Source: Pseudoxanthobacter soli DSM 19599
GTDB lineage: Bacteria; Pseudomonadota; Alphaproteobacteria; Rhizobiales; Segnochrobactraceae
Reading direction: 5' to 3'
Length of the DNA stretch: 64,000 bases
Assembly: GCF_900148505.1 (NCBI RefSeq)
Contig: NZ_FRXO01000006.1
Coordinates: 248,001-312,000, forward strand
This document shows, piece after piece, positions 9,133-17,531 of this stretch (its first letter is position 1; every line of letters starts with the position of its first letter). The notes beneath the pieces were generated by a model that searched no databases, was not told the origin of the DNA, and saw only the letters and a program-made list of their open reading frames with translations. Both the position numbers and the translations under genes were made by a program.

Positions 9133-10658
9133 GCGACTTCTCCATGCGAATGCGCCATGGCTTCCATCACCGATCCCTCGGTGATCGCATCTCCGTCGAA
9201 CTCGGCGACCGTGCGGCCGTCGCGCAGGACGAAGACGCGGTCGGCGCCTTCGACGATTTCCTCGATTTCGGATGAGATCATCAGGACGCCCAGTCCATCA
9301 TCCGCCAGCTTGCGGATCAGGCGCTGGATCTCGGCCTTGGCGCCGACATCGATGCCGCGGGTCGGCTCGTCCAGGATCAGCAGCTTGGGATTCATGCACA
9401 GCCAGCGTGCGAGCAGCACCTTCTGCTGGTTGCCGCCGGAGAGTTCACGGATCTTCTGCTCGGGGCTCGAGCACTTGATGCCGATCTCCTTGATGAACCG
9501 CGTCACGATCTCGCGCTGGCGCGCCTCGTCGACGATGCCGGCCCGCGACAGCGCCGGCAGGAGCGCCAGCGTCAGGTTCTCGCGCACCGACATGTTGGGG
9601 ATGATGCCCTCGTGCTTGCGGTCCTCGGAGCAGAAGCCGAGGCCGGCCTCGATGGCTTCGATCGGCCGCTTGAAGTCCGCCTTCTTGCCGAACAGGCGAA
9701 TCTCGCCCTTCTGATGCGGATCGGCGCCATAGACCGCACGCACCGTTTCCGTGCGCCCTGCCCCGAGCAGCCCGGCCAGGCCGACGATCTCGCCACGCCG
9801 GACCGCGAGGCTTGCGTCGCGGACGCGACGGCCGACGGCGAGGTCCTCGACAGCGAGCAGTTCCTCGCCGATGGAATGGGCGCCCGACGTGAATGCCGTC
9901 GCGCCGGCCTTGCTGACCTCGGTCAGGTCGCGGCCGAGCATGGTGGAGACGAGCTGGAGCTTGGTCATCTCGGCCATCGTCGACACGGCCACGGTGCGGC
10001 CGTCGCGCATGACGGTCACCCGGTCGCACACGGCATAGAGTTCGTCGAGCTTGTGGCTGACGAAGATCACCGCGACGTTCTTGGCCTTCAGTCGCCGGAT
10101 GGTTTCGAACAGAACCTCCACCTCGCTCTCGTCCAGGGACGAGGTCGGCTCGTCCATGATCACGAGGCGCGCTTCGAGGGAAACGGCGCGGGCGATGGCG
10201 ACCATCTGCTGGATGGCCGTGGAGAAATCGCCGAGCGGACGGCGCACGTCGACATCGACGTCGAATTCGGCGAGCAGCCTGCGGGCGCCTTCCTGCATCC
10301 GGCGTAGATCGAGCAGGCCGAGGCGCGTCTTGAGCTCGCGGCCGAGATAGATGTTCTCGGCCACGGTGCGGAACGGAATGAGATTGATTTCCTGGAAGAT
10401 GGTGGAAACGCCGCCGCGCTGCGCCATTTCCGGCGACGACGCCGCCCACGGCTCGCCGTTCAACGTGATCGTGCCGGAATCCTTCCGGCAGAATCCGTTC
10501 AGGACCTTGATCATGGTGGACTTGCCGGCGCCGTTCTGGCCGATCAGGGCCATGACCTCGCCCTCGTACACCTCGAGCGAGGCGCCGATCAGGGCAGGCA
10601 CGTTACCGAACGTCTTGTCGATGCCGCGCATCGACAAAAGGGGGTCTGTTCTAGCCAT
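9129..10658 (-). CDS. Sugar ABC transporter ATP-binding protein (RbsA-type, two NBDs)
   Basis: 509-residue double-NBD ATPase of monosaccharide importers. NBD1 has Walker [10 protein letters not shown] (about residues 38-46), a relaxed signature region ([15 protein letters not shown]) and Walker [19 protein letters not shown]2 has the usual degenerate P-loop GLLGAGRTE, signature [15 protein letters not shown] and Walker [16 protein letters not shown] chose the ATG at 10658, with AGAAG five bases upstream; an in-frame ATG at 10673 is possible but lacks a ribosome site. It couples by an ATGA overlap to the first permease. It works at the cytoplasmic face of the importer. Confidence 0.9.
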   Translation of the reverse strand: MARTDPLLSMRGIDKTFGNVPALIGASLEVYEGEVMALIGQNGAGKSTMIKVLNGFCRKDSGTITLNGEPWAASSPEMAQRGGVSTIFQEINLIPFRTVAENIYLGRELKTRLGLLDLRRMQEGARRLLAEFDVDVDVRRPLGDFSTAIQQMVAIARAVSLEARLVIMDEPTSSLDESEVEVLFETIRRLKAKNVAVIFVSHKLDELYAVCDRVTVMRDGRTVAVSTMAEMTKLQLVSTMLGRDLTEVSKAGATAFTSGAHSIGEELLAVEDLAVGRRVRDASLAVRRGEIVGLAGLLGAGRTETVRAVYGADPHQKGEIRLFGKKADFKRPIEAIEAGLGFCSEDRKHEGIIPNMSVRENLTLALLPALSRAGIVDEARQREIVTRFIKEIGIKCSSPEQKIRELSGGNQQKVLLARWLCMNPKLLILDEPTRGIDVGAKAEIQRLIRKLADDGLGVLMISSEIEEIVEGADRVFVLRDGRTVAEFDGDAITEGSVMEAMAHSHGEVA

Positions 10659-10680
10659 GGGCGCTTCTGTCATGTGCGTG

Positions 10681-10715
10681 GCGACAGCCGGGCCTCCGGG
10701 GAAGCCGGCTGTCGC
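10681..10715 (-). promoter_or_regulatory. Intercistronic hairpin between binding-protein and ATPase genes
   Basis: A perfect 11-bp stem (GCGACAGCCGG/CCGGCTGTCGC) with a 13-base loop lies in the 116-bp gap after the binding-protein gene. Such 3-prime hairpins commonly protect the upstream cistron, so more binding protein is made than membrane components. Partial termination is the alternative reading. Confidence 0.5.
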
Positions 10716-10774
10716 GAGGAACAATCGAGGCCGAACGACAGGCAGGTGCCCCGGAGGACACCCGCCGGCCAGGC

Positions 10775-11755
10775 TCAGTACGCCTCGGGGAGGTAGGACT
10801 CGATGTTTTCCTTGGTGAGCACGCGGTCCTTGTTGACGACATGCGGCGGGATATGCTCGCCCTTGCCGTACTTCTCGATCGCCTCGAACGCGGCCGGACC
10901 GAAGTTCGGATTGCATTCGACGACGACGAGGATCTTGCCGTCCATGACGGCCTGCGCCGCATCCTTGGTGCCGTCGATCGAGGCGATGATCAGGTCCTTG
11001 CCCGGCACCTTGCCCGCCGCTTCCATGGCCGCGATCGCGCCCATCGTCATCTCGTCGTTGTGCGAGTAGAGCGCGGTGGCCTCCGGATGCGCCTGGTAGA
11101 GCGTCTCGAACACCTGGCGGCCCTTGTCGCGCACGAAGTCGCCGGACTGGGATGCGACGACCTGCATTCCCGGATAGTCCTTGATGTAATCGGCGAAGCC
11201 CTTGGCACGGTCGTTGGCGGGCGAGGAGCCCACGGTACCGACGAGTTCGATGATCTTGGCCTGGCCGTTCATCGCCTTGGTCAGCACCTCGGCGGCCTGG
11301 CGGCCCTCCTGGACGAAGTCGGAACCGATGAAGGCGACATAGTCCTTGCCGGCCTGCGCGAGGCTGGGATCGACGCCGCGGTCGATCAGGAACAGCGGGA
11401 TCCCGGCCTTCTTCGCTTCCATCACCGCCGGAATCAGCGGACGCTCCTCACGCGGGGCGAGCAGGATGACGTCGACCTTCTGGGCGATCATGGAACGGAC
11501 GTCGGCCACCTGCTTGGCGGCAGAACCGGCGGCGTCGGTGTAGACGAGCTGCCAGCCGCGCTTCTTGGCCTCGTCCTGCATGCTCTTGGTCTGCTGCAGA
11601 CGCCAGGGGTTGTTGCTCTCGGTCTGGGCGAAGCCGACCTTGTAGGTGGCCTTCTCCTTCAGCTTCGGCAGGTCCGCGAACGCAGGCCGCAGACCGAACG
11701 CACTCACAACCGCGCCACCCGCGGCAATCTGCAACAAAGAACGGCGATTGATCAT
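10775..11755 (-). CDS. Sugar ABC transporter substrate-binding protein (RbsB-like)
   Basis: 326-residue periplasmic binding protein of the Peripla_BP_4 type. The N-terminus MINRRSLLQIAAGGAVVSAFGL followed by RPAFA is an export signal with an RR pair at residues 4-5, so Tat or Sec export is possible. The mature protein shows the two-lobe pattern (YKVGFAQTESNNPWRLQQT; DVILLAPREERPLIPAVMEA; LYSHNDEMTMGAIAAMEAAG). GGGAGGA lies six bases before the ATG. It is the first gene of the importer operon. The ligand is unknown; neighbours suggest a sugar or glycoside fragment. Confidence 0.9.
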   Translation of the reverse strand: MINRRSLLQIAAGGAVVSAFGLRPAFADLPKLKEKATYKVGFAQTESNNPWRLQQTKSMQDEAKKRGWQLVYTDAAGSAAKQVADVRSMIAQKVDVILLAPREERPLIPAVMEAKKAGIPLFLIDRGVDPSLAQAGKDYVAFIGSDFVQEGRQAAEVLTKAMNGQAKIIELVGTVGSSPANDRAKGFADYIKDYPGMQVVASQSGDFVRDKGRQVFETLYQAHPEATALYSHNDEMTMGAIAAMEAAGKVPGKDLIIASIDGTKDAAQAVMDGKILVVVECNPNFGPAAFEAIEKYGKGEHIPPHVVNKDRVLTKENIESYLPEAY

Positions 11756-12370
11756 TTTTTTCCTCCCTCGAGCCATCTGCGGGGCCCGATATCCGCGTCC
11801 GTCAGCTCGGGACCATTCTCGCGAAAAGTCCCTCCCCTGAAGCGTTTTTCTTAAGTTCTTCCGGCTTCTCGCCGGTCTTCCGACCGAATATCGCGATTGT
11901 TGTTGTTGCGTTTTCGCGATGCTCGCATTCCTGACGCCACCTCTCCCGTCCTCGCGAGGAAGAGAAAAAGCAGCCACATTCCTACGAATTATTCAGCATC
12001 TGTCAAAGTCCGACGCGTCACCTCCAAAGGAACGGAGATTCCGGTCGCTTTCAACGAGTCCTGATCTGATCCCCCCCGACGCGCCCCATTGAACTGGGAT
12101 TCTTTTCTGCGAAATCAGGCCACAACCACCTTATACGATCCCACGGCTTTGGATAGCTCCCGGCAGCACCGCACGACCTCGAATTGATCGGGTCCTGCGC
12201 GTCGATCCCGCGAACCTGCGGCACGAAGCCGCCCGCGTCCGGCAACCCCCGCCGGGACGTCAGGCAGAGCTCGCTCCTCACCTCGGCCGCAGCCACTGTC
12301 ACCTCTCCCCGGACGGTCCGCAACGTGCTTTCGCCTCAAGGACCTCACCGCTTTTGGCATCCGGCGCCGG
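11756..12370. other. 615-bp non-coding stretch upstream of the ABC operon
   Basis: No convincing gene. It contains the likely promoter region of the ABC operon (reading left), two TCGCGA palindromes at 11891-11896 and 11914-11919 (23 bp, about two helical turns, apart), and TGAAGCGTTTTTCT at 11838, a degraded look-alike of the LacI-type operator. The part toward 12370 is the 3-prime side of the MaoC gene and shows nothing recognisable. Confidence 0.5.
11979..12006 (-). promoter_or_regulatory. Possible promoter of the ribose-type ABC operon
   Basis: Reading leftward, TTGACA (12006-12001) is followed after 16-17 bp by TAGGAAT. The -35 is perfect but the -10 is poor. The two TCGCGA boxes lie 60-115 bp downstream. 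The assignment is tentative. Confidence 0.3.
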
Positions 12371-12829
12371 TCAGGCGGCCTCGCTCTCGGCAGTCTCGTT
12401 CTTCACCCACTTCAGCAGGTGCTCGGCGACCGCGACAAGCGTTCCGTTCTGGTTGTGAACGTCGACCCGCGCCCGCGTGCGGCGGCGCTCGGTATCGACC
12501 TCCTTGATGGCGTAGGTGACGTTGATCGTGTCGCCGAAGAAGACCGGATTGAGGAAGCGCACGCGGTCATAGCCCAGCGAAACCGGCGTGGAATCGATGC
12601 CCTGCGAAAGGCTGCGGTCCACCATCAGCGTCGAGGCGGTCGACATGAACCCGACCACCAGGGCGCCATGGGCGATGCGGTGACCGTAGATGGAGTTCTT
12701 CATGAACTCCTCGTTCACGTGGTTGCCCGAGAAGTCGCCGGTGATCCCCGCGTAGAGATAGACGTCGGCCTCCGCCACGGTCTTGGAAAAGCGGACCGTA
12801 TCGCCGATCTCCGCATGCATCGATTTCAT
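12371..12829 (-). CDS. MaoC-family (R)-hydratase/dehydratase
   Basis: 152-residue hot-dog-fold protein of the MaoC family, which hydrates or dehydrates acyl-CoA thioesters. The hallmark region DVYLYAGITGDFSGNHVNEE contains the catalytic Asp-x(4)-His pair (GDFSGNHVN), followed by GHRIAHGALVVGFMSTA. GGGAAG precedes the ATG at 12829. It is single-domain, as in bacterial (R)-specific enoyl-CoA hydratases. It is co-directional with the ABC operon but 615 bp upstream of it, and divergent from galM. The operator-like palindrome at 13262 lies in that divergent region. With CoA-transferases and a crotonase nearby, it fits a CoA-thioester degradation route. Confidence 0.85.
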   Translation of the reverse strand: MKSMHAEIGDTVRFSKTVAEADVYLYAGITGDFSGNHVNEEFMKNSIYGHRIAHGALVVGFMSTASTLMVDRSLSQGIDSTPVSLGYDRVRFLNPVFFGDTINVTYAIKEVDTERRRTRARVDVHNQNGTLVAVAEHLLKWVKNETAESEAA

Positions 12830-13513
12830 TCTTCCCACCTTTTCCGTCTTTTCCGCAGGCTCCCCGGCGCCTTCGTCCGCGGGAGCCGCCTGCCCGTTTC
12901 TCGCGCCGCGCCGGCCGGAGGATGTCCAGACCGCGAACCGCCCTGCGCGCAATTCGCTTGCGCTGTCACGCTCCTCGATCAGTCTGTCGATCCGGATACG
13001 GACCATCGGCGGCGATTCCCGCAGCAACGCCGCCTTGATCGCTCATATCCCTGAAAGCGATTTCAGAACCGTATCGCATATCCGCCACCTTGGCAATGGT
13101 GGCTTCCAGGGCGATGCGCGACGGTGGAGGTTGGCCTACCCTGACGGCAGGCGAGAGACAGAGGCTTGTATTAACACCTAAATTTGCGCAGGAACCTCAT
13201 GAGCTCGTGGTTTTGGCCGCGTCCGTTGTACGAAGCGGGGAAAGCGGTTAGGATTCACATATGAAAGCGTTTTCATATTTCGGGAGGGGTGTTCGACTGT
13301 ATTAGGGGGAAGCAGGCGGCGGGGGCTGTTCCGGTGCGAAAGACCAGCGCGCCGGCGGCAGTACCGGACAAACAGCGGCCGGCCTACGTGCCGCACGGCA
13401 TGTAGGGGCGACCCGACTCCGGGCTTCGATCGAGACGACCGGTCCGCGCCGCTCAAGACGCCGTCAACGACAAGACAGACACCAAGACGCAGAACAAGAA
13501 ACGGATAGGGACC
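12830..13513. other. 684-bp divergent region between maoC-type and galM-type genes
   Basis: No supported gene; weak open frames here give low-complexity, Arg-rich translations. It contains the LacI-type palindrome at 13262-13275 and presumably the promoters of both divergent genes. Confidence 0.5.
13262..13275. promoter_or_regulatory. LacI-type operator 1 (galM/maoC divergent region)
   Basis: TGAAAGCGTTTTCA, embedded in ATATGAAAGCGTTTTCATAT, with a central CG as in LacI/GalR operators. It is identical in its 14-base core to the sites at 23573 and 29041. It lies 239 bp upstream of galM and could serve galM, the MaoC gene or both. Confidence 0.75.
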
Positions 13514-14575
13514 ATGACGATCGTTCGGGAAGACTTCGGCGTCCACAAGGGGCAGAAGGTAGACATCTATTCGATCGAGAACAGCAACGGCCTGAAGGCA
13601 CGCGTCATCACCTACGGCGCGCGCCTCGTCGAGATGCACACGCCGGGGCGGGACGGCACGTTCGCCGATGTCGTGCTCGGCTTCGACACGCTGGAAGCCT
13701 ACGAGGCAACCGATACGTTCTTCGGTGCGACCTGCGGCCATTACGGCAACCGCATCAAGGACGGGACGTTCGAACTCGACGGCGCGACGGTCCGCCTCTC
13801 GCGCAACGAGGGCGAGAATCACCTGCATGGTGGCGTCGCCGGCTTCGACAAGGTGGTGTGGGCCGCCTACGCGGACGAGCGCGAAAATTCCGTGACTTTC
13901 ACCCACGTGGTCGCGGACGGATGCGAGGGCTATCCCGGCAACCTCGTGGTCAAGGCGAAATACACCCTTCTCGACGACGACCGCCTGCTGATCGAGATGT
14001 CGGGCTTCACCGATCGGCCGACGATCCTGAACATGGTCCACCACTCCTACTGGAACGTGGCCGGCCACGCGAACGGTCCCGTTACGGCGCAGGTGCTGAC
14101 GGTCGACGCCGACTTCTATACTCCGGTCGACGAGGACCTCCTCGCCACGGGCGAAGTCCGAAGCGTGGCCGGCACGCCGTTCGACTTCCGCTCGGAGAAG
14201 GCGATCGGCGCGGACATCGACAATATTCCGAGCGTGGGCGTCGGCCACCTCGTCGGCGGCGGCTACGACCACAACTGGGTGCTGCGCGATTTCGGGCCGG
14301 GACTGCGGTCGGTCGCTACGCTGCGCGATCCGGCATCCGGGCGCGGCTTCACGCTGCGTTCGACCGAGCCGGGCGTGCAGATCTATACCGGCGGCTATCT
14401 CACCGAGCGCATGATCGGCAAAGGCGACAGGCCCTACCAGACCTATTCCGGCCTGACGTTCGAAACGCAGAAATTTCCGGGGTCGCCGAACTTCGCCCAT
14501 TTCCCGTCTTCCAGATTGAACCCCGGCGAGGTCTATAGCCACCTGATGGAGTTCCAGTTCTTCGCTAACCGTTAA
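13514..14575 (+). CDS. galM: Aldose 1-epimerase (galactose mutarotase)
   Basis: 353-residue aldose-1-epimerase that interconverts alpha and beta anomers of free aldoses. Likely catalytic residues are visible: His105 in ENHLHGG, His177 in VHHSYWN and Glu317 in GLTFETQKFPGSPN. The NRIKDGTFELDG and GGYDHNWVLRDF family motifs are present, and the length matches GalM. GATAGGGACC precedes the ATG. The gene stands alone, with the operator-like palindrome upstream and a strong terminator downstream. It probably feeds a sugar released or imported by the neighbouring systems. Confidence 0.92.
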   Translation: MTIVREDFGVHKGQKVDIYSIENSNGLKARVITYGARLVEMHTPGRDGTFADVVLGFDTLEAYEATDTFFGATCGHYGNRIKDGTFELDGATVRLSRNEGENHLHGGVAGFDKVVWAAYADERENSVTFTHVVADGCEGYPGNLVVKAKYTLLDDDRLLIEMSGFTDRPTILNMVHHSYWNVAGHANGPVTAQVLTVDADFYTPVDEDLLATGEVRSVAGTPFDFRSEKAIGADIDNIPSVGVGHLVGGGYDHNWVLRDFGPGLRSVATLRDPASGRGFTLRSTEPGVQIYTGGYLTERMIGKGDRPYQTYSGLTFETQKFPGSPNFAHFPSSRLNPGEVYSHLMEFQFFANR

Positions 14576-14583
14576 CCGCTTCA

Positions 14584-14613
14584 CCGGCAGGCCGGCCCTG
14601 GCCGGCCTGCCGG
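14584..14613. terminator. Terminator-like hairpin after galM
   Basis: A perfect 14-bp inverted repeat (CCGGCAGGCCGGCC / GGCCGGCCTGCCGG) with a 2-base loop starts 8 bases after the galM stop codon and is followed by a short TATTCT tract. It lies between convergent galM and GMC genes, so it could act in both directions. Confidence 0.7.
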
Positions 14614-14680
14614 GTATTCTCTCCCTGCGCTCGCTGTCGGGTGCTTCGGACACCATCGCGCTCGTGCCTGCATCGCCCGG

Positions 14681-16330
14681 TCAGCTCAGCGCCGCGGCCA
14701 CTCGGGTGCGGCTCTCGGTCAGGATGAAGTCCGCGCAGCGGTCGCCCAGCATCATGGCCGGGGCGTTGGTGTTGCCGGCGTTGATATCGGGCACCGAAGA
14801 CATGTCGCATACCCGAAGATTGTCGACGCCGCGCACGCGCATACGGGCGTCCAGCACGGCCATCGGATCGCTGTCGGCTCCCATCTTGCAGGTGCCGGCC
14901 GGATGGTAGTTGGTCTTCACGAAGCGCTTGCAGTGCGTGCGGATCGCCTCGTCGTCCGGGTTTGGGTCCGCTGGCAGGGCGATGCGGTCGATCCGGCTGG
15001 CGAGCGGCTCGGTCTGGAACGCCCGCAGGAAGAAGCGCTGGCCGGCCATCATCTGCCGCATGTCGTCCTCGTCCTTGAGCAGGTTCGGTGACACCAGCGG
15101 CATCGCCGCAGGATCGGCCGACCTCAGCTTGACGTAGCCGCGCGACTTCGGCTTCACCACCACCGTGGTGATGGTGAGCCCGTAGGTGTCCTTCATCGAC
15201 GCGCGCGTGTCGCGGTCGAGATAGACGATCGGCACGCAGAACGCCTGAATGCTCGGCGGCGCGTCGGGATCGAGCGGATTGACGAACGCGCCCGCCTCGA
15301 CGCCCGCCGTAGTGATCGGGCCTGAGCCGAACAGCTTGAACTGGAGGCCGTTCCTGATCATCCGCCAGCCCTCGCCCTGCCTGAAATAGCCGTAGGGCCC
15401 CTTGGTGGTGCCGGTGATCGGTACTTCCGGATGATCGACGAGATTGCTACCGACGCCAGGCAGGTCGACGAGGCAGTCGATGCCGTGCTCGGCCAGATGC
15501 CCCGCCGGACCGATGCCGGAGAGCATGAGAAGCTTGGGACTGACCAGCGCCCCCGCGCTGACGATGATCTCGCCGCGCGCATGGGCGATCCGCTCCACGC
15601 CGTCCTTGCGATAGGCGACACCCACGGCCGCGCCGTTCTCGATCAGGATGCGCTGGACCTGCGCATTGAGCCGCACCGTGAGGCGCGGATCGTCCTTCAG
15701 CGGTTCGATGAAGGCATAGGCAGCGCTGCTGCGCTTTCCGTGGCGGTTCATGAACTGGTAAAAGCCCACCCCGCGCTGGGTGGCGCCGTTGAAGTCCGGA
15801 TTGAACGGCTCGTTGAGGGCCTGCACGGCCTGCACGAACCAGCGCGACAGGGCATCGACGTGACCGGGATCGGACACGAGAAGCGGCCCCTCCGTGCCGT
15901 GCGCGTCGTTGTTGAAGCGGTTGTTGCCCTCCATGCCCCTGAAGTGCCGGAGCACGGCGCCCCAGCTCCAGTCGGCGCCGTCGTTGTTTCCGCGCAGGAT
16001 GTCGTTCCAGGCATCGTAATCGGAAGCGCGGCCGCGGATATAGACCTGGGCATTCACCGACGAGCCGCCGCCCAGCACGTTCCCCTGGGGAATGTCGTGG
16101 GCACGACCGTCCAGATGCGGCTGGGGAACGGTCGTATGATAGGTCATGTACTTGCTGCCGTTGATCATCTTGAAGATGCCGGGCGGCATGTCGAGCAGCG
16201 GGTGATGGTGCGAATGGCCCCCTTCCAGCAGCAGGACGCGATGATTGCCCTTCGTCACGAGTTGCGCGGCGGCGACGCAGCCTGACGATCCGCCGCCGAC
16301 GACGATGTAGTCGAACTCCTCCCGGGCCAT
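14681..16330 (-). CDS. GMC-family FAD-dependent oxidoreductase (1)
   Basis: 549-residue glucose-methanol-choline oxidoreductase. It has an N-terminal FAD dinucleotide motif VVGGGSSGCVAAAQL (about residues 10-24), the GMC signature GNVLGGGSSVNAQVYIRG, the second signature GALVSPKLLMLSGIGPAGHL, and the C-terminal active-site block NYHPAGTCKMG with His, then NAGNTNAPAMMLGDR. Such enzymes oxidise primary or secondary alcohols, passing electrons to oxygen or a carrier. No signal peptide is visible, so it is probably cytoplasmic. It is co-directional with and 136 bp downstream of the FCD-type GntR gene. Its substrate is unknown. It is one of three GMC genes here. Confidence 0.9.
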   Translation of the reverse strand: MAREEFDYIVVGGGSSGCVAAAQLVTKGNHRVLLLEGGHSHHHPLLDMPPGIFKMINGSKYMTYHTTVPQPHLDGRAHDIPQGNVLGGGSSVNAQVYIRGRASDYDAWNDILRGNNDGADWSWGAVLRHFRGMEGNNRFNNDAHGTEGPLLVSDPGHVDALSRWFVQAVQALNEPFNPDFNGATQRGVGFYQFMNRHGKRSSAAYAFIEPLKDDPRLTVRLNAQVQRILIENGAAVGVAYRKDGVERIAHARGEIIVSAGALVSPKLLMLSGIGPAGHLAEHGIDCLVDLPGVGSNLVDHPEVPITGTTKGPYGYFRQGEGWRMIRNGLQFKLFGSGPITTAGVEAGAFVNPLDPDAPPSIQAFCVPIVYLDRDTRASMKDTYGLTITTVVVKPKSRGYVKLRSADPAAMPLVSPNLLKDEDDMRQMMAGQRFFLRAFQTEPLASRIDRIALPADPNPDDEAIRTHCKRFVKTNYHPAGTCKMGADSDPMAVLDARMRVRGVDNLRVCDMSSVPDINAGNTNAPAMMLGDRCADFILTESRTRVAAALS

Positions 16331-16466
16331 TCGGGTCCTCCCAGATTGTCTTTTCTTGTGTGTTGGGGTGCGCTCCCGGCCGGACGACGGACGCCCGCAT
16401 CGGGAAGGCCCCGCTACCGAAGGCGCCGACGTGATCAGCCGGTCCCGTCGGGCCGGAAATGCGGCG

Positions 16467-17192
16467 TCAGAACGTGCCCCGCACCGTCTCCCATGCCTTG
16501 TTCAGGTGCGACAGCAGCGCCTTTTCCGCTGCGTCCGGATCGCGATTGATCACCGCGTCGAAGATCGTCCTGTGATCCTCGTGGTAGACGAGATTCTGCG
16601 CGGCAGAGCGCGTCATGGTTTGCCAGTGCTCGAACAGCCAGTCGACGAAGGCGCGGTGCACGGCCGGAAACACCGGGTTGCCGGGAATGCGATAGAACAC
16701 CGCGTGGAACGCGACGTCGGTATTGTCGAACGCCACCGGATCGTTCACCGCGAGCCGGTTCTGTTCGAGCGCCTCGCGCAGCGCCGCGATGTCGTCCTTG
16801 CGGGCATGGAGCGCGGCATGGCGCACCAGCGATGCCTCAAGGAAGATGCGCACGTCGTAGAGCGTCTTCACCCCGTTCTCCTGCCGCAGGAGATGGGTGA
16901 CGACGCCGCCGACCGCCGAGAAGGCGGCATCGTATCCGGGCCGGCGCACGATGGGACGATGGCGCGGCTTGCTGTCGAGCAGGCCGCGCGTCGTCAGCGT
17001 CGCGATGGCCTCGCGCACGACGGTCCGGCTCATGCCGAAGCGCCCCATCAGGTCGCGCTCCGGCGGCAGCGGAGCGCCGTTCTCAAGCGCGCCGTCGGCG
17101 ATGTCCCGCTCGATCTCGGCCACGACGGCATCCGCGGCCCGGCGGTCGCCCGCGCGGGCAGCCTGTCCATCCGGCACTCTCTCGCGCGACAT
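16467..17192 (-). CDS. GntR-family regulator, FCD (FadR-like) subfamily
   Basis: 241-residue GntR regulator. The N-terminal winged HTH shows ENGAPLPPERDLMGRFGMSR and VVREAIATLTTRGLL. The C-terminal all-helical FCD ligand domain (RIFLEASLVRHAALHARKDD; NTDVAFHAVFYRIPGNPVF; HEDHRTIFDAVINRDPDAA) keeps the Asp/His metal-binding pattern. It is divergent from an enolase-superfamily gene. A perfect FCD-type palindrome (ATTTGGT-CGT-ACCAAAT) lies in the 339-bp gap. It probably senses a carboxylate made or used by that enzyme and represses it. The GMC gene downstream may be in its operon. Confidence 0.9.
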   Translation of the reverse strand: MSRERVPDGQAARAGDRRAADAVVAEIERDIADGALENGAPLPPERDLMGRFGMSRTVVREAIATLTTRGLLDSKPRHRPIVRRPGYDAAFSAVGGVVTHLLRQENGVKTLYDVRIFLEASLVRHAALHARKDDIAALREALEQNRLAVNDPVAFDNTDVAFHAVFYRIPGNPVFPAVHRAFVDWLFEHWQTMTRSAAQNLVYHEDHRTIFDAVINRDPDAAEKALLSHLNKAWETVRGTF

Positions 17193-17531
17193 CGATGACC
17201 ATCCAGAGACGTGAACTGCCGCAGCGGGGCGGCCTGCAGCGCGTCGCAGTGACAGCGACGCACCAATATGGACCGACCAAACTCTGCGTCAACTACGCAT
17301 GATCGGGACGCCCATGTCAAATATCCGGCATTGTGCGGCGCAAAATTGACTCTCCTTCCGGATTGTGGTCCTTCTTCCTTGATATTTGGTCGTACCAAAT
17401 GCAGTTAGGGCTCGTCTCGGCTGCGGCCAGGTGCGGCCGGCCGGAGCGCCCGGCGAGAGGCCGATGCTCGAGGGATGCCACGACGCGCGCGCGGCAGGCG
17501 GAACAATCAACAAAATCCACGGTGAGGGATC
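17193..17531. other. 339-bp divergent region between FCD-GntR and enolase-superfamily genes
   Basis: Non-coding. It holds the perfect palindrome at 17384-17400 and a weaker, similar sequence (TTGGTCGGTCCA, reading left) near 17272-17285 closer to the regulator start. No other gene is visible. Confidence 0.5.
17384..17400. promoter_or_regulatory. FCD-GntR operator palindrome
   Basis: ATTTGGT-CGT-ACCAAAT is a perfect inverted repeat with 7-bp arms and a 3-bp spacer. It fits the TGGTnnnACCA pattern known for FadR-subfamily regulators. It sits 131 bp before the enolase-superfamily start and 191 bp before the GntR start, suited to control of both. Confidence 0.75.

Noticed and set aside
13178-14656. 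492-codon open frame antisense to galM
   Set aside because: Same reasoning; galM has complete catalytic residues and a ribosome site, the antisense frame has neither.
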